From contig CANMLG010000028.1 in NCBI GenBank assembly GCA_947498765.1, positions 28,851 through 92,850 of the forward strand: DNA of 64,000 bases, written 5' to 3'. Shown piece after piece: positions 44,795-54,043 of this stretch. The DNA comes from an uncultured Aquimarina sp. GTDB lineage: Bacteria; Bacteroidota; Bacteroidia; Flavobacteriales; Flavobacteriaceae. Numbering within the stretch: the first letter of the stretch is position 1; each line of letters begins with the position of its first letter. The notes beneath the pieces are model-generated. The model was given only the letters and a program-made list of their open reading frames with translations, was not told the origin of the DNA and searched no databases. The position numbers were made by a program, and so were the translations under genes.

Positions 44795-46270
44795 ATGGAT
44801 TTGGCAATTGTTATTACATACACTATCGCCTTAATTTTTATCTTTTTATATAGCTTAGCACAGCTTAATTTACTGTTCGCTTATTTAAAGTCTAAGAAAA
44901 AAGCACAAGAAAATGGACCTGTTTTTGATTTATCTAAAACAGAAGAAACTCCATACATCACCGTTCAATTACCTGTATATAATGAACTATATGTAATGGA
45001 ACGACTATTAGACAACATTTCACTGTTAGATTACCCAAACGACAAACTAGAAATTCAAGTTTTAGATGATTCTACTGATGAATCAGTAAATACTACACTT
45101 TCAAAAATTGAAGATTTAAAAGCCAAAGGACTTAATATTGTACATATACACCGTACTAATCGCGCCGGCTTCAAAGCAGGAGCATTAAAAGAAGGCCTCT
45201 GTAAGGCTAAAGGTGAATTTATTGCTATTTTTGATGCCGATTTTTTACCTAAACCTGATTGGTTAAAGCAAACTGTTCCTCATTTTAAAAACCCTAAAAT
45301 TGGAGTAGTACAAACTCGCTGGGGGCATATTAATAGAAATTATTCTGTATTAACAAAAATCCAAGCTTTTGCTCTTGATTTTCATTTCACCATGGAACAG
45401 GTTGGAAGAAATATTAAAAAACATTTTATTAATTTCAATGGTACCGCAGGTATTTGGCGAAAGTCATGCATATTAGACGCAGGAAACTGGCAAGGAGACA
45501 CATTAACAGAGGATTTAGATTTGAGTTATCGTGCTCAACTTAAAAACTGGGAATTCAAATATTTAGAACAAGTTGAAACACCTGCTGAACTACCTGTGGT
45601 GATTAGTGCTGCCCGTTCTCAACAATTTCGCTGGAACAAAGGTGCTGCTGAAAACTTTAAAAAAATATTTAAATCTGTAATAGCCAATAAAGACTTATCA
45701 TTTAGCACAAAAGTACATAGCTTTTTTCACCTACTAAATAGCTCTATGTTTCTATTAGTTTTATTTGTTGCCATAATGAGTGTCCCCATTCTTTATATAA
45801 AAAACAACAATCCTATGTTTAGCTGGTACTTCAATGTCATAGGCTTTTTTGCTTTAAGTACAGTTATCTTTTTTACATGTTATTGGGTGACTTATAAAGA
45901 AATACATGGATCAGGTGCTAAAAACTTTTTATCCTATATTAAAATGTTTTTTACTTTCTTTTCTGTTGCCATGGGTTTTTCGGTGCACAATAGTGTTGCT
46001 GTACTTGAAGGTCATTTAGGTAAACGTAGCGAATTTGTTCGTACACCAAAATTTAATATGAAAAATTTAGGTGACACCTGGAAAGATAATAAATACATTA
46101 ACAAAAACTTATCAACAAATACCTTTGTAGAAGCTTTTTTAATGTGCTATTTCGCTTTTGCTTTATACAGCGGATACCATCTACAAGATTTTGGTTTAGC
46201 TATATTCCATTCTATGTTGTTTTTTGGGTTTGCCTTTGTATTTTTTAAGTCTATTTTATCAAAAGTGTAA
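44795..46270 (+). CDS. Membrane processive-type GT2 glycosyltransferase, cellulose-synthase/CslA-like
   Basis: The 491-residue protein has an N-terminal helix, a GT-A domain with VQLPVYNELYVMERLLDNI, LDDSTDES, AIFDADFLPKPDW (DxD), LTEDLDLSYRAQ (TED) and QQFRWNKGAAENF (QxxRW), then four or five C-terminal helices. These four motifs define processive beta-glycan synthases such as CslA mannan and cellulose synthases. It could polymerise or extend a surface glycan. It ends overlapping the next gene by 1 nt. Confidence 0.85.
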   Translation: MDLAIVITYTIALIFIFLYSLAQLNLLFAYLKSKKKAQENGPVFDLSKTEETPYITVQLPVYNELYVMERLLDNISLLDYPNDKLEIQVLDDSTDESVNTTLSKIEDLKAKGLNIVHIHRTNRAGFKAGALKEGLCKAKGEFIAIFDADFLPKPDWLKQTVPHFKNPKIGVVQTRWGHINRNYSVLTKIQAFALDFHFTMEQVGRNIKKHFINFNGTAGIWRKSCILDAGNWQGDTLTEDLDLSYRAQLKNWEFKYLEQVETPAELPVVISAARSQQFRWNKGAAENFKKIFKSVIANKDLSFSTKVHSFFHLLNSSMFLLVLFVAIMSVPILYIKNNNPMFSWYFNVIGFFALSTVIFFTCYWVTYKEIHGSGAKNFLSYIKMFFTFFSVAMGFSVHNSVAVLEGHLGKRSEFVRTPKFNMKNLGDTWKDNKYINKNLSTNTFVEAFLMCYFAFALYSGYHLQDFGLAIFHSMLFFGFAFVFFKSILSKV

Positions 46271-47664
46271 TGAAATCGACCACAAATTGGTTATTAAGTG
46301 TATTAATCTTTTTTTGTAGTTGCTTACTTTATACATATGTAGGGTATTTTTTAGACCGAAGCATATTTGTTGTTTTACTTAGCTGTTGGGTTAGTTTGTT
46401 TGCAGCAAGCTATTATTTGGTTTATCATTCTGATTTTACACCTAAACAATTAGCTGCCATTGCAGTTGGTTTTAGATTAATATTCTTATTTGTAACTCCC
46501 AATTTATCACAAGATTTTTACCGTTTTATTTGGGATGGTCGTATGTTACTAAACGGACTAAATCCCTATTTATATACTCCTAAAAATTTAATTGAACAAG
46601 GAACGGCATCTGTTAATCATGCTCAAAAATTATTTGAAGGAATGGGAATGCTTAATGCTAGCCATTATACGAATTATCCTCCATTCAGTCAATTGTGTTA
46701 CTTTATTGCCGCCTTATTTGGTAATAAATCCATACTAACAAGTATAATTGTAATGCGATTTCAAATTATTTTAGCAGATATTGGCATCTTATATTTCGGA
46801 AAAAAAATCCTTGAACAATTAAAATTACCTTTAAAAAATAGCTTCTTATATATCCTAAATCCTTTTGTGATTATTGAATTAACTGGGAATTTACACTTTG
46901 AAGCTGTAATGGCTTTCTTTTTAGTTGCTTGTCTTTATCTTCTACTTGTAAAAAACAAATGGGGTTTAGCTGCCATAGCGCTTGGAATTTCAATTAGTGT
47001 AAAACTTATAACATTGCTTTTTCTACCTGTTTTTGCGCTGTACTTTATTCCTAATTTATTTTTTAAAAAAAACTGGTTAAATAATAATAGAAAAGACATT
47101 CTAAAATATATCAATTTTTGTTTCATTGTAATAGGAACTAATCTTATTCTATTTTTTCCATTCTTATCTGCTCAATTTATTGCTAACTTTAGTAAAACAA
47201 TCAGTCTTTGGTTTCAAAATTTTGAATTTAATGCTAGTATTTACTATGTAGTGCGCTGGGTTGGTTACAAAGTAGTGGGTTGGAATATTATAGCTAAAGC
47301 AGGTAAAATACTTCCTTTAATCACTATTTTGATGATTCTTATATTTAGCTTTACGCGAAAGAACTTGAAACCTAAAGTACTTATTGAAAGTATGCTATTC
47401 AGCATTACGGTCTATTTATTTTTATCTACTACTATTCACCCATGGTATTTAACCATTCCTTTAGCATTATCTTGCTTTAGTAAATTTAAATATATGTGGG
47501 TTTGGAGCTTATCTATTATTCTAAGTTATTTCGCTTATTCAAATCCTGACTTTAAAGAAAATCTACTCTTTGTAACTTTAGAATATAGTACGGTTATTAT
47601 TTTTATTATTTACGAGTTTTTTAAAAAGCCCAAATTACTAATAAAAAAAGCGAACTTCGGTTAA
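46270..47664 (+). CDS. Polytopic GT-C-like membrane glycosyltransferase
   Basis: The 464-residue hydrophobic protein has about ten or eleven transmembrane helices. The first long loop contains LSQDFYRFIWDGRMLLNGLNPYLY with acidic residues typical of GT-C polyprenyl-phosphate-sugar transferases (mannosyltransferase-like), and then ASHYTNYPPFSQLCY. It would use the lipid-linked sugar made by the upstream GT2. It is the last gene of the four-gene operon. A terminator hairpin for the opposite gene overlaps its stop. Confidence 0.75.
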   Translation: MKSTTNWLLSVLIFFCSCLLYTYVGYFLDRSIFVVLLSCWVSLFAASYYLVYHSDFTPKQLAAIAVGFRLIFLFVTPNLSQDFYRFIWDGRMLLNGLNPYLYTPKNLIEQGTASVNHAQKLFEGMGMLNASHYTNYPPFSQLCYFIAALFGNKSILTSIIVMRFQIILADIGILYFGKKILEQLKLPLKNSFLYILNPFVIIELTGNLHFEAVMAFFLVACLYLLLVKNKWGLAAIALGISISVKLITLLFLPVFALYFIPNLFFKKNWLNNNRKDILKYINFCFIVIGTNLILFFPFLSAQFIANFSKTISLWFQNFEFNASIYYVVRWVGYKVVGWNIIAKAGKILPLITILMILIFSFTRKNLKPKVLIESMLFSITVYLFLSTTIHPWYLTIPLALSCFSKFKYMWVWSLSIILSYFAYSNPDFKENLLFVTLEYSTVIIFIIYEFFKKPKLLIKKANFG

Positions 47665-47672
47665 AGTTCGCT
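47649..47672 (-). terminator. Terminator of the RsuA/RluB-type gene
   Basis: AGCGAACTT (47649-47657) pairs with AAGTTCGCT (47664-47672). On the minus strand it is followed by T7. It overlaps the last codons of the convergent glycosyltransferase gene. Confidence 0.75.
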
Positions 47673-47717
47673 CTTCATTATTTTATACATCTAAACAAAA
47701 ATAATTTACACTTCTTG

Positions 47718-48560
47718 CTACGCTAACATTCCCATATTAATCACTTCCTGCTTGGTTAGCTCTCTCCAACGACCTCTAGGAAGGTCTTTTTTTGTGAGCC
47801 CACCAAAAACTACACGATCTAAATGATTTACCTTATAACCTAAGGCTTCAAAAATTCGAGTAACAATCCTATTTTTTTGTGAATTCAATTGAATACCTAC
47901 TTCTTTTTTTGAAGAATCTTCTACAAACGAAAGCTCTTGTACTTTTACAATATGATCATCGATCCGTACACCTTCTAAAATTTTCTCAAAATCTTGTTGT
48001 ACTAAATTTTTATCTAGCTCAACATGATAAATCTGACGAATCCTTCCTGAGCCGTTCATATTACCTAAAAATGAATCATCATTAGAAAGCAACAATAAAC
48101 CCGAACTATTACGCTCCATTTTACCAACTGGCTTTAAAAACGATTTTGATGCTGATTGCAAAAGAGCATATACAGACTTCTTTTCATTACTCGTATTAGC
48201 AGCTATAGTATATCCTTTAGGTTTGTTAATCAAAATATAAGAGCTTTTAACAGGCCTAATTAATTGTCCATCAAAACGTACTTCATCTGTTAACTTTACT
48301 TTATATCCCATTTCGGTTACAACCTCTCCATTTACCTTTACACTTCCTGTAGATATATATAAATCAGCATCCTTTCGGGTACAAATCCCAGAATTACCAA
48401 TATATTTATTTAAACGCATGGTATCTGGATCCTGTAAGGCTTGTTTTTTTGACTTAACAGGACGAGCACTTTGAGGTTTTGCTATGTTCTTTTTTTGAAC
48501 ACTTTTCCCTTTTCGTAATCCAGATGTTTTCTTATTTCGATTATTCTGAGCTTGACTCAT
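47718..48560 (-). CDS. RsuA/RluB-family pseudouridine synthase with altered catalytic motif
   Basis: The 280-residue protein has a basic N-terminal tail, an S4 RNA-binding domain (MRLNKYIGNSGICTRKDADLYI), the family box YILINKPKGYT, and a C-terminal synthase domain ending KKDLPRGRWRELT. The catalytic box, normally GRLDxxTxGLLLLTND, reads GKMERNSSGLLLLSND, so Glu (near 151) stands in place of the catalytic Asp. The synthase may be weak or act only as an RNA-binding protein. It is the last gene downstream of the prenyl/mevalonate group. Confidence 0.85.
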   Translation of the reverse strand: MSQAQNNRNKKTSGLRKGKSVQKKNIAKPQSARPVKSKKQALQDPDTMRLNKYIGNSGICTRKDADLYISTGSVKVNGEVVTEMGYKVKLTDEVRFDGQLIRPVKSSYILINKPKGYTIAANTSNEKKSVYALLQSASKSFLKPVGKMERNSSGLLLLSNDDSFLGNMNGSGRIRQIYHVELDKNLVQQDFEKILEGVRIDDHIVKVQELSFVEDSSKKEVGIQLNSQKNRIVTRIFEALGYKVNHLDRVVFGGLTKKDLPRGRWRELTKQEVINMGMLA

Positions 48561-48672
48561 AAACTTAAAATTTGCGCAAAGATAAGTTATTATATGCCCG
48601 TTTGCCTTTTTTTTAATACTGAATGATATAAACTTTTATGCTCACTATTAAAAAAGTTATTTCTCCTTAAAA

Positions 48673-49581
48673 TTAATGTAAATTTTTAAGCCAACTTGGC
48701 TCAATTAACATGATACTAAACACACCCGATACAATAACAAATTTTAATAAATTATGTAATAAAACGTATTGTTTTTTAGTTGTTGATTTTTTTAATAAAA
48801 TCCAAAAAATTAGCAACACACCTGATGTCATCCAAAAAAAATAATTCATTTTTCCTAATGGATATTTATAAACAAGTATCATTGCTGTAATAATACACGC
48901 AATAGTTAAACCAATCAATATTTTTTTTGCTAATAATTCGCCAAATACTATAGGTACAGTTCTATTACCTACAGCCGCATCACCTTTTAAATTTTCGAAG
49001 TCTTTAATCATCTCTCTCATAAAAACTATTAAACTTAAAAAAATTGCATGTACAAAAATTACAGCATCATAATTCTTATAATAAATAAAAATGGCAAAAA
49101 AAGGTAAAATAGCCAAAAAAGTTGCCATCAGGTTTTTAACCACTAAAATTCGTTTTAATTTATGAGAATATAGCCATATACCAAAAATATAACTTGAAAA
49201 AAATAATACTGCTCTAAAAGAAACATAGCTTGCAATAATAACTGCTATAAAATTTGCTATGAAATAAATAGTCAATTTTGTTTGTTGACTTACTAAACGA
49301 TCCAAATGATATTTTTGGGGTCTATTTATTAAATCCTTTTCACTATCATAAAAATTATTAATAATATAGCCCGAGGCTATTGTTATAGCAGAAGCAAATA
49401 CAATACAGAAAAGACTTGTATCTAAAAAAACTGCTTTGTATGAATTATTCTCCGATAAAATAAAAATACTTGTTACATACTGAGCTATCAAAACAACCAA
49501 TACATTATACCCTCGTATAACAGAAAGCATACTAAATAATTTATAAAAAAACCATTTGATTTTTCTAGATTGGTTTGGCAT
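48673..49581 (-). CDS. UbiA-family prenyltransferase
   Basis: The 302-residue polytopic protein has eight or nine helices. The first prenyl-diphosphate motif is NNFYDSEKDLINRP (NxxxDxxxD). The second is MIKDFENLKGDAAVGNRTVPI (DxxxD-like). UbiA enzymes attach prenyl chains to aromatic rings or glycerol phosphates. It lies downstream of a mevalonate kinase-like gene and MvaD on the same strand, so it uses prenyl diphosphates made by that pathway. A geranylgeranylglyceryl-phosphate type is one candidate. Confidence 0.88.
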   Translation of the reverse strand: MPNQSRKIKWFFYKLFSMLSVIRGYNVLVVLIAQYVTSIFILSENNSYKAVFLDTSLFCIVFASAITIASGYIINNFYDSEKDLINRPQKYHLDRLVSQQTKLTIYFIANFIAVIIASYVSFRAVLFFSSYIFGIWLYSHKLKRILVVKNLMATFLAILPFFAIFIYYKNYDAVIFVHAIFLSLIVFMREMIKDFENLKGDAAVGNRTVPIVFGELLAKKILIGLTIACIITAMILVYKYPLGKMNYFFWMTSGVLLIFWILLKKSTTKKQYVLLHNLLKFVIVSGVFSIMLIEPSWLKNLH

Positions 49582-49630
49582 GTATGAATTATTTATGCGG
49601 GGTTACACAAATAAAAGTATGTCTATCATT

Positions 49631-50566
49631 TTAGAAATGATACACCACTTCCAACTGATAGTTTTTTAATGTTTTTTGTGCTTTTTCAAAATTTTCTGTA
49701 AAGCCTAAAATATAGCCTCCACCTCCTGAACCACACAATTTCAAATAATATTCATTGGTTTCAATACCTTGTTTCCAAAGTGCATGAAATTGAGATGGTA
49801 TCATAGGTTTAAAATGATCCAATACCGTACGTGATAATTGTTTAATATTTAAAAACAAAGAACTTACATTTCCACTCAAAAAATCATCAACACAAGCATC
49901 GGTATGCTTCACAAATTTATTTTTAAGCATATTTCTAAATCCGTCGTGTTTCATTTTTTCCATAAAAATATTGACCATTGGTGCGGTTTCTCCAACAACA
50001 CCACTATCTAACAAAAATACAGCACCCTTATTTTTATGTTGTTTTTGCGAAGGAATACCCGCCGTTTCTACATTATCTTTAGAATGGATTAATATAGGTA
50101 AGCTTAAGTAACTATTTAAAGGATCTAACCCAGAACTATTCCCATGAAAAAAAGATTCTACATAGGCAAAAATCAATTTTAGCTTAAGCAACTTATCACG
50201 TGTTAAATTTTCAAGTACCGTTATTTTATTTTCAGCATATTTATCATAGATAGCTGCTACTAAAGCTCCACTACTGCCTACACCATATCCTTGCGGAATA
50301 CTACTATCAAAATACATTCCATTGGCAATATCTTTAAATAGCATATCTGTATTAAAAACAACCAATTCAGGCTTTGGATTTTCTTTTAAATAAGTTGCTA
50401 ATTTCAATAAGCTTTTGTTAGAAATTGCAGCTTTTTTATCTAAATCTTTAGTCGTTTTCAATGCCCCATTATAAAAATTATAAGGTATGGATAGCCCTTT
50501 GGAATTTTTTATGATCCCATACTCACCAAATAAAAGTATTTTAGAATAAAATAAAGGTCCCTTCAA
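49631..50566 (-). CDS. GHMP kinase, mevalonate-pathway kinase
   Basis: The 311-residue protein has LFGEYGII near the start, the GHMP ATP loop IPQGYGVGSSGALVAAI, FHGNSSGLDPLNSYLSLPI with a probable catalytic Asp, and the C-terminal KLCGSGGGGYILGF glycine box. In flavobacteria this position next to MvaD is held by mevalonate kinase, which phosphorylates mevalonate. Phosphomevalonate kinase is the alternative. It lies 28 nt after MvaD on the same strand. Confidence 0.85.
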   Translation of the reverse strand: MKGPLFYSKILLFGEYGIIKNSKGLSIPYNFYNGALKTTKDLDKKAAISNKSLLKLATYLKENPKPELVVFNTDMLFKDIANGMYFDSSIPQGYGVGSSGALVAAIYDKYAENKITVLENLTRDKLLKLKLIFAYVESFFHGNSSGLDPLNSYLSLPILIHSKDNVETAGIPSQKQHKNKGAVFLLDSGVVGETAPMVNIFMEKMKHDGFRNMLKNKFVKHTDACVDDFLSGNVSSLFLNIKQLSRTVLDHFKPMIPSQFHALWKQGIETNEYYLKLCGSGGGGYILGFTENFEKAQKTLKNYQLEVVYHF

Positions 50567-50594
50567 AATTTAAATATTTTCGATTATGACAAAA

Positions 50595-51674
50595 TTACAT
50601 TTTTTTCGCTCCAATTCCTAGACAATCACATATATACTGTTTGTTTTGACATTTTTCTGCCAATTCAGTTTCAACAAAAGTCAATACTTCTTTTTTATGT
50701 GCTTCTGGATATAGCAAATGTACGTTTGCTCCTGCATCTAACGTAAAGCAAACCGGAACTCCTGTTTGTTTCCGATAATTCCATATACAATTAATTACCT
50801 CCAAGGTATTTGGTTTCATTAAAACAAAGTAAGGTAATGAAGTCATCATCATTGCATGTAAAGTCAAAGCTTCGCTTTCTACAATTTCAATAAACTGGGT
50901 TATATTTCCATTTTGAATCACTTTACTCAACTTTTCTAAATTTGAGTTTGCTTGTTCAAATCTCGCTTTAGCATACGGGTGTCCATGCATTAAATTATGC
51001 CCTACCGTACTACTCACTTGTTTTTCTCCTTTGTCAATTAATAATACGGTGTCCTGATAATTTTCAAAAATTGAATGTACTTTTAGCTTAAAAGGTACAG
51101 CAAATTCATTGCTTGAACCTTCAATGTTATCATGCTTTCCCCAAACAGTAATTGGTCCCTCTATACTTCTACAGGCACTACCAGAACCTAAGCGAGCTAA
51201 AAACGAAGCTTTTTCTATTCGTTCTTCTGCAGTAAGCACACTACCTAACTCATGCTCTATTTCAACCAAACACATAGCTAAAGCGCTCATCCCACTAGCC
51301 GATGAAGCGATTCCGCTACTATGTGGAAAAGTATTGCTACTATCAATAATAAATTCAAAATCATTTAAGAATAAGCAGTATGGTGCTATACGATCAAAAA
51401 AAGTATGAATTTTAGGCTCAAAACTAGGTTTAGGAGCTCCTTCAAATAAAAATGTAACTAAAAAACTACTCCCACTATCTTTTCTTTTTCTGTATGTAAT
51501 TGATGTTTCCGTGCGACATTCACTCAAAGTGAAACTTAATGAGGCATTTTCTGGTAACTGAACTGGACGTTTGCCCCAATATTTTATTAAAGCTATGTTA
51601 CTTGGCGCAGCATAAGCTACCTTACCTTGTTCTTTTTTGTATAAAGAATCTATTGATCTATATGATGTACTCAA
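50595..51674 (-). CDS. mvaD: Diphosphomevalonate decarboxylase
   Basis: The enzyme makes isopentenyl diphosphate by ATP-dependent decarboxylation. Motifs are APSNIALIKYWGKRPVQLPENASLSFTLS, FPHSSGIASSASGMSALA and CFTLDAGANVHLLYP with the catalytic Asp. I prefer the TTG at 51674 (starting STSYRSID), which gives the usual leader before PSNIALIKYWGK. The ATG at 51752 would add 26 mostly hydrophobic residues and leave only 13 bp to the divergent TspO gene for two promoters. This is a start choice, not proof. Confidence 0.9.
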   Translation of the reverse strand: MSTSYRSIDSLYKKEQGKVAYAAPSNIALIKYWGKRPVQLPENASLSFTLSECRTETSITYRKRKDSGSSFLVTFLFEGAPKPSFEPKIHTFFDRIAPYCLFLNDFEFIIDSSNTFPHSSGIASSASGMSALAMCLVEIEHELGSVLTAEERIEKASFLARLGSGSACRSIEGPITVWGKHDNIEGSSNEFAVPFKLKVHSIFENYQDTVLLIDKGEKQVSSTVGHNLMHGHPYAKARFEQANSNLEKLSKVIQNGNITQFIEIVESEALTLHAMMMTSLPYFVLMKPNTLEVINCIWNYRKQTGVPVCFTLDAGANVHLLYPEAHKKEVLTFVETELAEKCQNKQYICDCLGIGAKKM

Positions 51675-51765
51675 AATAAAATTTTGAACAAATATAAGTT
51701 TTGATTGACCGATATTTAAAATGCTTTTCAAAAAAAATAGTATTTTAGACACATAGTGTTAAAAA

Positions 51766-52239
51766 ATGAATAAAAAAACAATTAAAATTATCATTGCAGT
51801 AGTGATTTGTCTTACAGCTGGAGCCATTGGCGCAGCTGCTACGCAAACCTCAGTAAACACTTGGTATACAACACTATCTAAACCTTCATTTAACCCTCCA
51901 AATTATGTGTTTGGTCCTGTTTGGACTGTCTTATATATACTTATGGGTATAGCTGCTGGTAAAATTTGGAACCATGGCTTTTATCATAAATGGGTTAAAA
52001 CTGCGTTATACCATTTTGGATTTCAATTAATACTAAATACCACATGGTCATTAGTGTTTTTTGGACTCAATGAAATTTTCGGGGCACTTTTAGTAATTAT
52101 AGGATTATTAGTATTACTGCTTTTTACCTACAAATGGTTTAAAATAGTTAATACTAATGCTGCCTATTTACTTATTCCATATATATTATGGGTATCTTTT
52201 GCCTCAATTTTAAATTTTAGTATTTGGCAATTAAATTAA
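51766..52239 (+). CDS. tspO: TspO/MBR-family tryptophan-rich sensory protein
   Basis: The 157-residue protein has five transmembrane helices. Family residues are NTWYTTLSKPSFNPPNYVFGPVWTVLYILMGIA, KTALYHFGFQLILNTTWSLVFFGLNE, and the tail WVSFASILNFSIWQLN. TspO binds porphyrins and lipids in the outer or inner membrane and responds to stress. It is followed 7 nt later by a TetR gene, so the two are probably co-regulated. Confidence 0.95.
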   Translation: MNKKTIKIIIAVVICLTAGAIGAAATQTSVNTWYTTLSKPSFNPPNYVFGPVWTVLYILMGIAAGKIWNHGFYHKWVKTALYHFGFQLILNTTWSLVFFGLNEIFGALLVIIGLLVLLLFTYKWFKIVNTNAAYLLIPYILWVSFASILNFSIWQLN

Positions 52240-52246
52240 TTTAGAT

Positions 52247-52807
52247 TTGAATAAAAAATCCCTTATCCTCCAGGTTACTCTAGAATTAATTACAACTAAA
52301 GGAATTGAAAACACTTCCTTGACTGATATTATTAAAGCTGCCGATGTAGCTAAAGGAACGCTCTACCATCATTTTAAGAAAAAAGAAGAAATCATAGAAG
52401 AGCTTTATACCATTCTTACTGAAGATTTTGGTACTGTAATTATGCGTAACACTGAAAATACCGAAGACGGCAGAAAAAAATATCAAATAATGTGGCTAAA
52501 TTTATACCACTATTTTATTGATAATCCTCTAGCTTTTATTTTTTCAGAACAAATTGGGCGTTCACCTGAAATTCCTTTGAGACTTAAAGAAAAAACGCGT
52601 GTTTATTATGCGGATATTGAACAGTTTTTTAGAAAAAGAATTCAAGAAAAAACATTCCGTCAATTTAATACTTTGGTAATGCAAGAATTGTTTTTTGGCA
52701 GCGTAGTATCCATAGTTAAAATACATGAAAATGAATTAGTTGATCTAGAAGAACGCCACATAAAACAGGCCATTGAAATTTCTTGGAAAGGATTTTGCAG
52801 GCATTAA
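52247..52807 (+). CDS. TetR-family regulator downstream of tspO
   Basis: The 186-residue protein starts at a TTG (52247; reading NKKSLILQVTLELITTKG). The HTH is LTDIIKAADVAKGTLYHHFKKKEEIIEELY, a clear TetR pattern. The helical C-terminal domain would bind a small ligand. It lies 7 nt after tspO, so it probably controls that gene. It ends exactly next to the stop of a convergent flavoprotein gene (52807/52808), with no spacer. Confidence 0.88.
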   Translation: MNKKSLILQVTLELITTKGIENTSLTDIIKAADVAKGTLYHHFKKKEEIIEELYTILTEDFGTVIMRNTENTEDGRKKYQIMWLNLYHYFIDNPLAFIFSEQIGRSPEIPLRLKEKTRVYYADIEQFFRKRIQEKTFRQFNTLVMQELFFGSVVSIVKIHENELVDLEERHIKQAIEISWKGFCRH

Positions 52808-54028
52808 TCAAACTAAATCATTAGTTATAGATTGTGCAGCAATATAACCTCCAGTCCATGCATTTTGAAAATTAAAACCACCTGTAATAGCATCAATATT
52901 AAGTACCTCTCCTACCAAGTAACAATCTTTAAGCTTGTTGCTTTGGTAGTTTTTAAAACTAATTTCTTTTAAATCAACTCCACCTGCTGTTACAAATTCA
53001 TCTTTAAAAGTACTTTTCCCATCTATATAAAAAGTACTTCTAACTAATTGATTTGCTAGAGCTGTTAGCTGCTTTTTATTAATATCTGCCCAACGTTGAT
53101 TTTCAAAAATCCCACTTGCTAAAACTAATTGTAACCACAAACGCTTTGGCAATTCATATAATGGATTTTTTATTACTATTTGTTTGGGAGTTTCCTCTTT
53201 TACATCCTGTAAAAAAGGACGACATTCTTCAAAGCTATCAAATTTGGTCCAATTAACTATAAGATCAAACTTATAACCCATTTCATGTAATACTCGTGCT
53301 CCCCATGCCGAAAGCTTTAGAATAGCAGGACCACTAAAACCCCAATGCGTAATTAACAAAGGGCCTTCGGTTTTTAATTTTGTGTTACCTATAGCAGCTT
53401 TTACCTGCACCGCTACACCAGGAATAGAAGCTATTCTATTATCAACTGAATTAAATGTAAATAACGAAGGCACTGGAGCTACTGTTTTTATCCCTAAGTC
53501 ACTTAACTGCTGCCATATTTTAGTCTGACTTCCAGTAGCAATCACTAATTTTTGAGCTCTAAATTTATCTGACTTTGTTTGTAATTCCCAACCTGAATCC
53601 AAAGGTTTAAAATCAACTACTAATTGTTGTTTTCTAATTTCAACACCTAACTTTTCTGTTTCTTTCAAAAAACAATTAATAATAGTTTCCGACGAATTTG
53701 AAACTGGAAAAACACGACCATCATCCTCTATTTTTAACGCTACACCACGCTGCTCAAACCACTCCATCGTATCGCCTGTCATAAAACTATGAAATGGACC
53801 ACGCAACTCCTTCTCCCCTCTAGGATAATTTTTTATTAACTCATTAGGAATAAACTCGGCATGCGTTACGTTACAGCGCCCCCCACCTGATATACGCACT
53901 TTTTGAAGTACATTTTTAGCACGTTCTAAAATTAAAATAGAAAGTTTGGGATTTAAGGTAGCTACATTAATTGCAGTGAAAAAACCCGCTGCACCTCCTC
54001 CTATAACAATAACATCGTAACTTTTCAT
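52808..54028 (-). CDS. HI0933/YhiN-family FAD-dependent oxidoreductase
   Basis: The 406-residue flavoprotein has the N-terminal FAD box VIVIGGGAAGFFTAINVA, RISGGGRCNVTHAE, FPVSNSSETI, LVIATGSQTKIW, and the C-terminal GEVLNIDAITGGFNFQNAWTGGYIAA. These are HI0933-like proteins, whose substrates are not known with certainty. It is the last gene of the rpsP-rimM-trmN-GDPD run on the minus strand, 15 nt after the GDPD gene. Confidence 0.9.
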   Translation of the reverse strand: MKSYDVIVIGGGAAGFFTAINVATLNPKLSILILERAKNVLQKVRISGGGRCNVTHAEFIPNELIKNYPRGEKELRGPFHSFMTGDTMEWFEQRGVALKIEDDGRVFPVSNSSETIINCFLKETEKLGVEIRKQQLVVDFKPLDSGWELQTKSDKFRAQKLVIATGSQTKIWQQLSDLGIKTVAPVPSLFTFNSVDNRIASIPGVAVQVKAAIGNTKLKTEGPLLITHWGFSGPAILKLSAWGARVLHEMGYKFDLIVNWTKFDSFEECRPFLQDVKEETPKQIVIKNPLYELPKRLWLQLVLASGIFENQRWADINKKQLTALANQLVRSTFYIDGKSTFKDEFVTAGGVDLKEISFKNYQSNKLKDCYLVGEVLNIDAITGGFNFQNAWTGGYIAAQSITNDLV

Positions 54029-54043
54029 ATAATGCTATTTTAT

